Below are positions 9,656 to 19,531 of a stretch of 64,000 bases of DNA, in pieces. The first letter of the stretch is position 1; each line of letters opens with the position of its first letter. The position numbers and the translations under genes are program-made. The stretch lies in contig NZ_WRXO01000004.1 in assembly GCF_009758125.1 (NCBI RefSeq), positions 124,001-188,000 of the forward strand. Reading direction: 5' to 3'. This DNA comes from Chitinophaga oryziterrae (GTDB lineage Bacteria > Bacteroidota > Bacteroidia > Chitinophagales > Chitinophagaceae). The notes below the pieces were generated by a model. That model saw nothing but the letters and a program-made list of their open reading frames with translations. It was not told where the DNA came from and did not search any database.

Positions 9656-10174
9656 ACCGGTTTTATGAACACTTGAAGTCACTGTATGGATTTAAGACTA
9701 TGACAATCAAATAGTTATATTAAATCAGCCATTCGATTGACAAATAAAAGCTGATTGAAGAACCGGATTTTATCTGTGTAGGTGATACAATGGATTTTGG
9801 TATATTAATTAATTCATCCTTGCTTAAACTTGCTACTATCATTTTCAGGTTTTCTGAGAAAAAAGGTAGGGATAGAGTCCTTGAAACATAGCTTAACTGT
9901 ATGAATAGTGTCCGCCTGCAGGTATGGTCTGATAGTTTGCTAAAATCGCCTTCATTTAGCCCCGTTATTGCTTTACATAGGCTCCAAACTTATGTTCCGG
10001 ACTTTAAAAATTGCTATTGACAAAAAGAGAAAAACATAGGAAACCCTTTCTAAATTGACTTCCCCAGTGTGATCCGTTGGTTTGCTTTTCCAAACAAGTG
10101 ATTAAATCTTTAGAAGAATTACACGATCTGGGTATTAAAATTACTAAGTCGAAATGTATATCTATGTATAAACG
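9656..10174. other. Intergenic stretch without a clear gene
   Basis: About 520 bp. One short frame near 10089-10195 reads VIKSLEELHDLGIKI, reminiscent of serine-recombinase helices (LEEL..LGI), but it is too short to assign. Nothing else is recognisable; probably decayed mobile DNA. Confidence 0.4.
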
Positions 10175-10209
10175 AAAAGAAGCCTCCTCAGTATGAGAAA
10201 GCTTCTTTT
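10175..10209 (-). terminator. Hairpin downstream of the RHS/immunity operon
   Basis: AAAAGAAGC (10175-10183) pairs with GCTTCTTTT (10201-10209), with a small inner CTCA/TGAG stem in the loop. Read on the minus strand it ends in a T-run 15 bp after the last gene of the toxin operon. Confidence 0.6.
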
Positions 10210-10223
10210 ACAAAACAATTAAA

Positions 10224-10670
10224 CTATCCTAGAATAAAATCTAAACTATCACCAACCCATTGATGAGATTCCTTCTGGATTTTTAGATATTCTGCTAAGA
10301 CTTTCCGTTCTTCCCATTCATAAAAATGCTGTTTATGAAATTCCAGGAAATTGTATTTAAACATCGGATTGCTATTATCGGATGTTAACAAACCTAGGCC
10401 TATATAATCATCTGGTTTTGTTATAGGCAGATTGCATACAAAACATATCTTTGAACTCTTATGCTTGTTAAGTAAACTCAGCATTAATTCCAGCTCTTTA
10501 TACTCTGGTTGTTTTTTCAAACATTCAAGATGAAATGCCTGATCATTAAACTTATATAAGGGATCTGCTTTATTAGCAATAGCAGCTGGTATTGCTAATA
10601 TATTCTCATTTTCCTTTAATACACAACCGCATAAACTGCAGGTGGTGCTACCATAAAAAATCAAAGCCAT
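10224..10670 (-). CDS. Cys/His-rich small protein, candidate immunity to the RHS toxin
   Basis: A 148-residue soluble protein with two zinc-ribbon-like halves: CSLCGC near residue 12 paired with HLECL near 47, and CFVCN near 76 paired with FHKQHF near 111. No signal peptide. It starts 6 bp after the RHS gene stop, on the same strand, and precedes a terminator. That is the normal position for the immunity protein of a polymorphic toxin, which must stay in the cytoplasm. I do not recognise the family by name, so the immunity role rests on position, size and the lack of export signals. An alternative is a zinc-binding adaptor. Confidence 0.7.
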   Translation of the reverse strand: MALIFYGSTTCSLCGCVLKENENILAIPAAIANKADPLYKFNDQAFHLECLKKQPEYKELELMLSLLNKHKSSKICFVCNLPITKPDDYIGLGLLTSDNSNPMFKYNFLEFHKQHFYEWEERKVLAEYLKIQKESHQWVGDSLDFILG

Positions 10671-10676
10671 ATTTAG

Positions 10677-13600
10677 TTATTTTGCCCAAAATTTATAAAG
10701 TTCTCCTCTTTCCAAAAGGTAGGAGCTAGATTGTTCGAATGACCCTAAAGCTGCTCTATCACCTATTGATGGTCCTGTTGATAGTAGATCATATGGATGA
10801 GAATGACCAAATAATCTTTGGATCTGCCCAACCTTAAATTCTATAGCTCTTGGGCCGCCGGATACTATAGCTCTTTCTCCATTAGCTAATGTAACTACAG
10901 CATGTTCATTACCTGTTGTGAACGTTAATTGTTTAACGTTATCAACTATATCTGCGATTTTTGTTCCTCTCGGTATCAATTCAACTACAGTCATAGGTAA
11001 AGCACCTTCTGTACCAGTCCCCACAGCATTAATAGTTATAGATTCTGTAACACTTGCACTACGTCCTAGAAATCTCAATACCGGAGGTAATGGCACTAAC
11101 AAGGATTCAATAGGCACATACTCAGCTCTGCCAGAAGCGGGTAAAAACTGAATATTCCCTTTTGAATCAACAGTATGATTAGACCAATATGCTATCTGCT
11201 TATCTAATGCATCATTTCCGACTACACTTCCTGTCTCTACATGCCCATTTTCTCTAAAACTTACTGTGTGTCCAACGGCCGTATTATCAATTGTTCCTGT
11301 TTCTGGATTAAATGTCTTTTCTGAGGTTGAATAGTTGACATGAATATTTCGCCTAAGTTTATTTATAACCTGTCCTCCTGTTTGTGCCGCAACTTCTTTA
11401 GCCGCCTGTCTTTGTGCAGATGTAGAACCAAACAGACCAAAAAAATAATCTCCCAGTGGATCCGTATTCTTTACAGGATTATTGCCCATACTGACATACG
11501 GACTCTCACTTATTGCAGCTTCAGTTTTCGGATCAACTTGCCACCATCTGCCCAATTGTGGATCTAAGTTTCGATAATATGCGTCATAAGTATTAAGGTC
11601 CAGTTCAGTTGTGCTTTCAATTCCGTTATATTTCTTTCGGTTTGCAACATAATTAGTTCCTTTGAGTGCATTGCACGATATGCCTGCCATCGCTAATCCA
11701 AAGGGATAATAGTGAGTTTCCTCAAGCAACGGTCCTCCATTATGGATAACTACCAGATTATCAAAGAACACATCCTCTCCACTTTCATTACTTGTATAAA
11801 TATACAGAAATCCTGTTTTTTTTATTACTATTCTCTCTGTACCTAGTGTTTGTAACTGATCAGGACTCCCCTGGACCTGTCTTACACCACTATTTTCATT
11901 CACTATGGAGAACCTGTCGTCAAACAACGCATAGTTCAGGTAGGATTTAGGCTTATCTGTCAGGTTCTGAGATGGGTCTTTCTGTTTTAATGCATCATAA
12001 TCCATACTACTAAAATTAGTAGAGATTGGAGAAGCCGCTGCTGTTGCATTATGTGTTCCGTCACTCAGACTTCCTCCACTGAATGCCTGCAAGAGAGCCG
12101 TAAGCATATTTGAAGATGTTGTACTTGATGTACTGGTTCCTGTACTCTTATAGAATGCCTTTACCCCCATCTGAATTGTATCCCCTGCCATTACACGTAA
12201 TACTAATAATGGACCGATTTTCTGTCCATTTATAGCGTTCAGCTTTGCTACATAAGCATTAGGATTCGTTGTATTATCGGTAGGATAACCAGCTATTTCC
12301 GATATAGCCTTGCGTGTATTATCAATATTACTAAACAATGTATTTTCGGTTGCACTGGCAGCAGTCTCCAAAGTAGCGGAATATTTACTGGTATCATTTT
12401 GCGTGCCTAATACTACCCTCACATTACCCAGGTGATCCTTTTCGAAATAGTCATAGGTAAAACCTATAGACTGACCAGTTTTATAAACAGGTCTGATTCT
12501 CCCTTCTTCATGAGATAAAAATTGTAGTGTATCCTGCCGATAAACAAAACTACCAATATAATCTGTGACAGTTATTAAAGGAGTAGTCCTGGTACTATCT
12601 GTAACCACTTTCTTTAATTTATTACCAGCAGCATCATATAGGTAAGCAATGGTGCCTTTACCTCTAATTTTAATTAGTGATGGTAAATTAAGATGGTTAT
12701 AGTTGATCGTATCAATACCTTTATTAAGATCTTTTGTCAGATTACCATTGACATCATACTTATAATCATCCCCGGTATTAGTTCCATTTACGAAATCTCC
12801 TAGTTTGGCGGAGGCTGTATTACTTGTGTCAGAAACAGACAATAACTTATTACTTCCTCCGGAAGCATATGAATAAATCATCTGATCTATTGTACGGGAA
12901 ATAGCACCAACCATTCCCTTTTGCGATATGGTTTTAATATTCCCGTTAGCATCATAATTCAGATTGCTGACTGAGAAGTCTACCTTATCATTCGCCCAGG
13001 TAGCACCAGTAGTATTCTGCTGTGAAAAATCAGCCGCTGTCAACCGATTCACTTTATCATAACTATAACCAAACGCGCGTGTTATTCCATCAGATTGACT
13101 TTTCCATTTCACACCTGCCACATTGCCGTTAAACTGATTTGTACTGAATCCAAAGTCGTAACTGATCTCCTCTCCAAACCAACTGGTTTTTGAATCAGCC
13201 GTATTAACAAAACTTTTATTAATACCCTGCACCCAATCACGTATATTATACGTATAGTTAATTACATCCAGTTGGGTATCAGTTGTAACTCCAATACGCT
13301 TTTTTATTAATTGACCGGTTTCGCTATAAGTATTGGCAGAGATGACTCTTTCGTTGGCGGCATCATCATTAATGCGCTTTCTGACAGTTAACGGCCTGCC
13401 GCCATGATCGTACGTCATGGCTGTTAGCAAAGTCATCTCCGGTGTGATACTCTTTGGATGCTGATGACGCAGATAGCTACTTAACACATTCCCCTTAAAA
13501 TTATACAAAGTGGTCTGAATATCCTGTCCTCCAAGATTATTCTCACTGACAACCTGTATAAGCCTACCCTTTTTATTATAATAAGAGGTGGATGTGAGCC

Positions 13601-15173
13601 AGTTATCTGTTCCCAGCACCCTCATTTTTGTACCGGTGATCAGACCGGTTATCTGATTGTCGTATACGACAGGTAAAGCTTCTGGGAATAGGCTATCTGC
13701 AGCCTCGGGTTTATTAGCATCACTGCTAAGAAAATTCAGTTTACCTGCATAATTATAATTATCATAGAAAGTATATGCAAGTGGTATCAATGCCGAAGAT
13801 GATATATTCGGCATTGGATTGGTTACCATAACAGAGGTAGTGCCGCCCGTTGCAGAAGGATTAATCTCAGCGGTAAATTCTGACCCGGAGCCAGAATCAA
13901 AATTATTCATAAAAGCAATACTGTTTGTAGCTTGATACAAACTACTTCCGTCGTGGTTATACAAGGCCAGGTCAGCTTTCCCTGGAAATGGATAAGAGAT
14001 GACCTGGGATGTCACTGCAGTATTCATACTTGTTTGTAGAGCCTCTCTTGTAGTCGTATTAGTGTAAATGCCTGTTATTACGGGACGATTCAAGCCGTCA
14101 TAGAAAGTAACCATCCACTCCATTGGAGATTTCATTCTTTGAATAGAATCCTGGGAAAATACCAGTCTGTCACGTATATCATATACCATTAAAAGTCTTC
14201 CGGCTCCGGGTATCTTTTTAATGATCATTCTTTCACGTTCATCATACAGATACTGAAAACATAACTCACCCACCACGGGGGGTACATTCCAGCCATTACG
14301 CATAGCATACTCAGTTGCCATTGGCGGAATAATAAAACAAAGATGCCCAAGATTGTCATACACATAATAAGTACATAACCATCCTGTATGGGCCGTAAAT
14401 GTGCCAGCCTGTTGTACCTTTTTTAGTACCAAACGATTATCCTTATCTTTATATTCTATTACCTGATTACTCATTTCATCAGTAGTCACATTTTTATATA
14501 TATCCCCCACAGCATATATCCCACTGCTGGAAGGCATGCCAACATTTATATTCCATATATGAACAGAATCCGCCACAGTATTCAGAAGATATTGATTACT
14601 TACGGGATGATTAACCCAACTATTACCAGGCGCATAACTGTTAATCATCCTATTCAATGGCGAAAACTCATAAACCGTATTACTATAGTAAATATTTTCT
14701 CCTGTAATCCCCGGATTAAACGTAGCATCCTGATAAAATGCCTTTTGGGCATTAAATGGGTCTGTTTTAAATTTTCCATCATTTACATTCCCGGTAGATT
14801 GTGCATAAGACATATATTTATACTGCTCTCTGTCAAACCCGTCGTAAACAACTGGTGTTACAATATCTCTTCCCCCATAACTAATGCCCTTTATAACTGA
14901 TTGTATTGGTCGTCCAAGACCGTCAAAGTATTGAGTGGTTTGCTTTACCTCAGCTACCTTCCTGGAAGGCATAATAACCATTGCAGTATCCGTCAATGGT
15001 ATATCTGGCTCCCACATACGCACATAATTGATGGTTGTATTGGTGTATGCAGTAGGTACTGAAATAGCAGTAGCCGCAGCACGTGTTGAATTATCCGGCT
15101 TAACCTGCGCCGCCAGATTAAAAGAGTACAATAGAAATATGTATATAAAAATGGGATGTTTGGAATACTTCAT
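10677..15173 (-). CDS. RHS-repeat polymorphic toxin with JAMM-like C-terminal domain
   Basis: A 1498-residue protein from the ATG at 15173, chosen because it begins a signal peptide (MKYSKHPIFIYIFLLYSFNL, then AAQ). A DUF6443-type N-terminal domain (QYFDGLGRPIQSVIKG) is followed by RHS/YD repeats. The RHS-associated core lies at ~1155-1243 (YYPFGLAMAG, LGRWWQVDP, NNPVKNTDPLGDY). The variable tip is the last ~255 residues. It ends in GHSHPYDLLSTGPSIGD (from ~1456), an H-x-HP...SxxD arrangement like the JAMM/JAB metalloprotease motif; Pfam has JAB-like toxin domains in this setting. RHS shells normally encapsulate and deliver a C-terminal toxin. The preceding YD-repeat gene is 44 bp upstream, the candidate immunity gene 6 bp downstream. 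Metalloprotease activity is inference. Confidence 0.85.
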   Translation of the reverse strand: MKYSKHPIFIYIFLLYSFNLAAQVKPDNSTRAAATAISVPTAYTNTTINYVRMWEPDIPLTDTAMVIMPSRKVAEVKQTTQYFDGLGRPIQSVIKGISYGGRDIVTPVVYDGFDREQYKYMSYAQSTGNVNDGKFKTDPFNAQKAFYQDATFNPGITGENIYYSNTVYEFSPLNRMINSYAPGNSWVNHPVSNQYLLNTVADSVHIWNINVGMPSSSGIYAVGDIYKNVTTDEMSNQVIEYKDKDNRLVLKKVQQAGTFTAHTGWLCTYYVYDNLGHLCFIIPPMATEYAMRNGWNVPPVVGELCFQYLYDERERMIIKKIPGAGRLLMVYDIRDRLVFSQDSIQRMKSPMEWMVTFYDGLNRPVITGIYTNTTTREALQTSMNTAVTSQVISYPFPGKADLALYNHDGSSLYQATNSIAFMNNFDSGSGSEFTAEINPSATGGTTSVMVTNPMPNISSSALIPLAYTFYDNYNYAGKLNFLSSDANKPEAADSLFPEALPVVYDNQITGLITGTKMRVLGTDNWLTSTSYYNKKGRLIQVVSENNLGGQDIQTTLYNFKGNVLSSYLRHQHPKSITPEMTLLTAMTYDHGGRPLTVRKRINDDAANERVISANTYSETGQLIKKRIGVTTDTQLDVINYTYNIRDWVQGINKSFVNTADSKTSWFGEEISYDFGFSTNQFNGNVAGVKWKSQSDGITRAFGYSYDKVNRLTAADFSQQNTTGATWANDKVDFSVSNLNYDANGNIKTISQKGMVGAISRTIDQMIYSYASGGSNKLLSVSDTSNTASAKLGDFVNGTNTGDDYKYDVNGNLTKDLNKGIDTINYNHLNLPSLIKIRGKGTIAYLYDAAGNKLKKVVTDSTRTTPLITVTDYIGSFVYRQDTLQFLSHEEGRIRPVYKTGQSIGFTYDYFEKDHLGNVRVVLGTQNDTSKYSATLETAASATENTLFSNIDNTRKAISEIAGYPTDNTTNPNAYVAKLNAINGQKIGPLLVLRVMAGDTIQMGVKAFYKSTGTSTSSTTSSNMLTALLQAFSGGSLSDGTHNATAAASPISTNFSSMDYDALKQKDPSQNLTDKPKSYLNYALFDDRFSIVNENSGVRQVQGSPDQLQTLGTERIVIKKTGFLYIYTSNESGEDVFFDNLVVIHNGGPLLEETHYYPFGLAMAGISCNALKGTNYVANRKKYNGIESTTELDLNTYDAYYRNLDPQLGRWWQVDPKTEAAISESPYVSMGNNPVKNTDPLGDYFFGLFGSTSAQRQAAKEVAAQTGGQVINKLRRNIHVNYSTSEKTFNPETGTIDNTAVGHTVSFRENGHVETGSVVGNDALDKQIAYWSNHTVDSKGNIQFLPASGRAEYVPIESLLVPLPPVLRFLGRSASVTESITINAVGTGTEGALPMTVVELIPRGTKIADIVDNVKQLTFTTGNEHAVVTLANGERAIVSGGPRAIEFKVGQIQRLFGHSHPYDLLSTGPSIGDRAALGSFEQSSSYLLERGELYKFWAK

Positions 15174-15216
15174 ATAGGAATACTGATTAAACTGGTGATA
15201 AAAAAGAATACATTCC

Positions 15217-17436
15217 TTACTTATTAAGTGCCTGCTGATATTGATAGTCATAAAATTTCACCACCTTACCATCTGGATCCCTTACAGTCTTTAGCCTTCC
15301 AAAACTATCATATTCATAATACATGGTCTTACCTCCTGCATCCTTCATAGTTGTCAGCCCCAGTAATGGCTCATAGGAAAATGTATTAACAAGACAATTA
15401 GGCAATAATTGAACATTATATAATTTGGATAACTCATTCTGAAGAGCATCTGTTGTCAATGGTTGTTGAATAATACTACTATTCACGATACCAGAAACCA
15501 TACTATAAGTGCTGTTTTGTACTCTGGCAACAGGATACGAACTGTTATAACCCCACAAATAGACTTCATGTGCATTGTTGCCGTTAGACTGTTCCAGTAT
15601 ATTACCATGTGTATCGTAATTGAATATTTCAAACTTGTCAAACATACTGTTGTTCCCTTTTTGTAACTTATATTTCTTTAATGCTACAAAAGCGCCCCAC
15701 ATACCAAATTCCATGTGCGATTTATTAACGGGCGTATCATTTATTGTTTCTTCACGCTCTATCATTGTTTCTACCATATTCCTGGCTATCATTGAATCTA
15801 TAGCAGCAGATTCCGCAGGGGTAATCCCAGCTATTAAAGCTTTATCATGAGGATATCTGTCTGCTTTCTTTACAATCTCTCCTTTACTGTTTATATATGT
15901 AGTGATATTAGGTAAGAGATGGGAGTAATTATTATAAGTATAAGTGGTTTTATTTGTCAATGCACTGTTATCTTCTGAGTAAATTTTTGATGTAGAGTTG
16001 ATAACCTTTTTTACCCCCGAGAAAACAGGATACTCGAAAAATTTAAAATCTTTATCTAGTGTTGCTCTTGTATGAGTAGCTGTTCGTGAAGGCATACAGG
16101 TACCACCTCCATAATAAATAGTGTTTTGCCTTACCTTTAAACCAAATACGGTATCTATCATGAAAAGCCCATATTCATTAATCGTTTCAGATATCAACTG
16201 ATAGGTATTATCTGTTTTTCTTTTATAGGCTTTTTCTGATAAAAGATTTCCGCTTTTCCAGTCCGCACTTACTAACAATTGTGGTTCAGGATAAGTAGAT
16301 TCCACTTTGTCATCCAGCTCGTAATCATAATTATATACAGTTTTCCCATTATCTCCGCCTGTACTTATTTGATACTTTGATACCTCAGGATAGAAAATAG
16401 AACTTCCTCCGAAATCAGAATAATTAAATATCGGTTTACTTAATATCTCAAGCTTGTTTACTGCATATGGATATGATATTAACTGAGGAGAATTAGCATC
16501 CGGGATGCAATAAACATAATTTTGTACATAGGTATTTGCAGTAAATAAATAATCGAAAAAGCTAATCTTTCCAAATCCTGATTCATTAGTACCATACCTG
16601 TAATCCTCCTGCTTCGCAAGATTCCCCGTTATCTCATAACTTTTGATACTTTTTATTCTCAGTCCAGGTCCCTTCTGCACTACATTAATCACCTGTGTTT
16701 GTCCGCTTGGCCATTTCACAGTTGCTAACACATCCTCATCCGTATCATCATTAGGGTCATTGGGATTAGGGTAAATACTACTGGATATCTTATATTGATC
16801 ACCCTCATAAAGTGCAATATTCACAGTTCTGAATGTAGCATCTCCTGGATAAGTTCTGTAACGTTCGAAGGTGCCTTTTGTGAGATTCTGGAAAATGATC
16901 TCTGGTTTTTTTATATCACTCCATAGCGGTAGATTAAGTGTCAGTGTTGCCGGTATGGTAGCTGTAGTGCTCACGGTTACGGGAGAGATAAAGACAGATA
17001 CACGCGTGGTATCGCCAGCAGGATCATCTTTCTTGGCGGCAACAAAAATGGTAGTACCAGGTTTTTCAATTGTCTTTGAAGTAGAAATGCGGTTCGCCTC
17101 AAATTCAAAATCAGAATAACCTCCGGTAGGATAATATATCCGCTTTAACATACCTGCTTTCATATAGTCCTCATTTACTGTGCGGTCTGCCGGATTTTGT
17201 ACATTGGATACAGAACTCATACCATTGACATCCACAAAAGAATATTGACGACCAAACTCATTCAATGCAAGCAGGTGTTGATTTGTGTTTTTACCATTAT
17301 AATATCCCCAGGTATCTATCCCGAAATTCTTACGGGGTGGTAACTGATATTGTTCTTCTGGATGAAGAAACTCGTAAAAAACTGGCAAACGATTACGCGT
17401 TAACGTTTGTAGGTGTAATAAACTATAACGAGACAA
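15217..17436 (-). pseudogene. YD-repeat/RHS partner protein, 5'-truncated
   Basis: The readable part (up to 739 residues) has the features of the large exported YD-repeat proteins that precede RHS genes in Chitinophaga-type genomes: LPPRKNFGIDTWGYYNGK near residue 32, YYPTGGYSDFEFEANRI near 100, and terminal RHS-like repeats (MKDAGGKTMYYEYDSFGRLK). Family members begin with a signal peptide and several hundred extra residues, missing here. The first ~20 codons (MSRYSLLHLQ) overlap a gene fragment on the opposite strand and look like read-through across a rearrangement junction near 17.35-17.40 kb. It may still be transcribed with the RHS gene, but without a secretion signal it is probably not functional. 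Confidence 0.65.
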
Positions 17437-17768
17437 ATGGTAAGGTCAGACGAAATGACGCCTACAAGTTCACGTTAAGAGGGATTTATTCCGGCCTCAA
17501 AGATGCAGATATAGCTCGCAAAGACGAGGTACATAATCTGTATTCATACTATTCCAAATATGATCACGTTAGCCACTGGACAGGACAGAGTCAAGGAATA
17601 CCCATAGATAATAGAAAGCATAAAGTAAAGTTTGGCATTATGCTATGCATGATGCACCTCCGTGATCTTTTGGCCATTGCTTACGATAACGGGGAAAACA
17701 ATGATGCATTACTGCCGTTAATGGAGGACCTGAACAAACACATGGAAACAACCTTTTTATTAGAATAG
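17350..17768 (+). pseudogene. C-terminal fragment of a cytoplasmic protein (HEPN/DUF5677-like)
   Basis: From about 17350 the plus strand reads a plausible protein of ~135 residues (DEETRKKLANDYALTFVGVI, IARKDEVHNLYSYYSKYDHV, KFGIMLCMMHLRDLLAIAYD) ending at 17768. The YSKYDHVSHW segment recalls DUF5677-type proteins, but this is only a resemblance. There is no start region of its own: upstream the frame runs into the antisense of the truncated YD-repeat gene. Both genes therefore seem cut at the same point, a head-to-head deletion or inversion scar. Confidence 0.5.
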
Positions 17769-18050
17769 CAACGGTGGCCGTTACAGTCTCGTTTTATATC
17801 TAAGGCAGGGGCGCTTTGTTATCCAAGCGAAGAGGTTACATATGACGATACACAATGAGTTACGTTCATCAGGATAAACAAAATTCTGGTTAACTTAATA
17901 ACGCGCTTGCCGCATTAGTTTGCTTTGCCTGTTTGAAGTAGCTAATGGACTAAAGAACACTTATTGGAATGAACATCCGGAAAGAATCCCCCCAACACAA
18001 CTCGAACCTAGTTACCCCCTGATAATGAAACTTGTATACAAATGTATGAA
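17769..18050. other. Short intergenic stretch
   Basis: No gene, RNA or repeat that I can support. The region is followed by a terminator-like hairpin belonging to the minus-strand tRNA-like segment. Confidence 0.4.
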
Positions 18051-18051
18051 A

Positions 18052-18090
18052 ATAAAAAAAAGCTCCAAGTCCTTGAACTTGAAGCTTTTC
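18052..18090 (-). terminator. Rho-independent terminator after the tRNA-like segment
   Basis: Read on the minus strand, AAAGCTTCAAGT pairs with ACTTGGAGCTTT around a short loop and is followed by a run of T. It lies 11 bp after the tRNA-like T-arm, so something on the minus strand is, or was, transcribed here. Confidence 0.65.
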
Positions 18091-18100
18091 TATTTTTTGT

Positions 18101-18297
18101 GACCCCAACGGGATTCGAACCCGCATTCCTGTTTCCAGGCAGTATGGCTGTAAATACGCTTCCCTAATTTCATCTTCCGGATTTCGGTGCACTGTAAATT
18201 CTGATCATTGCCGGGAAAACCAACAACGATATGTTCCACACACTCCACGGCCAGTAATTTTTCCGCAGGCTTTATCCCTTTAAGCTACAGGGCCGGT
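18101..18297 (-). other. tRNA-like remnant: D-half and T-half about 120 nt apart
   Basis: On the minus strand the 3' part is a clean T-arm (GCGGGTTCGAATCCCGT) followed by TGGGGTC. About 160 nt earlier, GGCCCTGTAGCTT then AAAGGGATAAAGC looks like a 5' acceptor strand plus D-arm. The two acceptor strands can pair over 7 positions with three G-U wobbles. The spacer is far too long for a tRNA and too short for a group I intron, and no clear anticodon arm is visible. The best reading is a decayed or rearranged tRNA, or the tRNA-derived end of a repeat. Confidence 0.35.
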
Positions 18298-18458
18298 AAC
18301 AATACAAAGATGAGTGGCATGTGCGCAGTCTTTTTACGTAGTGCAATTAATAAATAGGTAGGTATAGGACAGTTCCTCCCTTCCCTTTAATTATTTTTGA
18401 AGGATACCCGCTCTTTGAGGTATGATATTCCACAGTCAAATGAACCAATTCCACAATT

Positions 18459-19514
18459 ATGCAAGCTATTTTAGGTGTTATTTTTCATTTCATCGGAGGA
18501 TTTGCTTCCGGTAGTTTTTATATCCCGTTTAAAAAGGTTAAGAATTGGGCATGGGAGAGTTACTGGATAGTAGGCGGCTTGTTTTCGTGGCTGATAGTGC
18601 CTTTCCTCGCCGCTCTCATCACCGTACCGGACTTTATGGGCATCATCCGTGATACAGACAGCACTACTTTATTCTGGACTTACTTCATGGGCGTTTTATG
18701 GGGCATCGGCGGACTTACATTCGGTCTGGCTATGCGTTACCTGGGTATGTCCCTGGGGATGTCCGTGGCACTGGGCTATACTTCTGCCTTTGGATCACTG
18801 ATCCCACCTATTTACCGCGACTTATTCGTTTCAGACAATCCACATACTTTTTCTGCCATGCTGCATAGCACCAGCGGCCAGATGGTACTGACCGGAGTAG
18901 TAGTATGTTTAATCGGGATCGCTATCTGCGGCGCCGCCGGCGTATTGAAAGAAAGAGAACTGTCCGATGACCAGAAGAAAGAAAGTATTAAAGAGTTCAA
19001 CCTGAAGAAAGGACTGATCGTAGCGACCATATCCGGTATCCTCAGCGCCTGTTTCAACTTTGGGATAGAAGCGGGGAAACCTATGGCGGCCGTGGCGATA
19101 GAACATGGCGCCAACCCCTTGTTCCAGAATAATGTGATCTTTGTAGTATTGCTATGGGGAGGCCTGACAACGAATCTCTTCTGGTGTCTTTTACTGAATG
19201 CCCGTAACAAAACATTCGGCGATTATACAAATAAGAAAACACCGCTGGCAAATAATTTCCTCTTTGCCGCACTGGCCGGTACCACCTGGTTTTTCCAGTT
19301 CTTCTTCTATGGTATGGGAGAAAGTAAACTAGGCAATGGCGCCAGCTCCTGGATACTGCATATGGCATTCATCATCCTGATATCAAGCCTGTGGGGTATT
19401 ACCCTGCACGAATGGAGAGGGGTGAGTAAAAAGACGTTCAGCACTATCCTCGCAGGAGTGATCACCATCATGATCTCCGTACTGCTGGTAGGATACGGGA
19501 ATTCATTAAACTAA
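18459..19514 (+). CDS. rhaT: L-rhamnose/H+ symporter
   Basis: A 351-residue membrane protein with about ten hydrophobic helices spread over its length, matching the RhaT family (usual length ~340-350). Recognisable features are the N-terminal FHFIGGFASGSFYIPFKKVK, the conserved WxxGGLFSWLIVP region and the GMSLGMSVALGYTSAFGSLI segment. RhaT imports L-rhamnose across the inner membrane with protons. It opens the rhamnose operon: rhaEW starts 17 bp after its stop. About 160 bp of upstream DNA remain for a promoter; no rhamnose regulator gene is present in the window. Confidence 0.95.
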   Translation: MQAILGVIFHFIGGFASGSFYIPFKKVKNWAWESYWIVGGLFSWLIVPFLAALITVPDFMGIIRDTDSTTLFWTYFMGVLWGIGGLTFGLAMRYLGMSLGMSVALGYTSAFGSLIPPIYRDLFVSDNPHTFSAMLHSTSGQMVLTGVVVCLIGIAICGAAGVLKERELSDDQKKESIKEFNLKKGLIVATISGILSACFNFGIEAGKPMAAVAIEHGANPLFQNNVIFVVLLWGGLTTNLFWCLLLNARNKTFGDYTNKKTPLANNFLFAALAGTTWFFQFFFYGMGESKLGNGASSWILHMAFIILISSLWGITLHEWRGVSKKTFSTILAGVITIMISVLLVGYGNSLN

Positions 19515-19531
19515 AATATTAAACCTGATAT

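Noticed and set aside
10089..10195. Serine recombinase fragment (LEELHDLGI)
   Set aside because: Only about 20 residues resemble a recombinase helix; no catalytic Ser region or DNA-binding domain.
17950..18192. 80-aa open frame containing RVRIPLGSQK
   Set aside because: This peptide is the usual spurious translation of a tRNA T-arm region.
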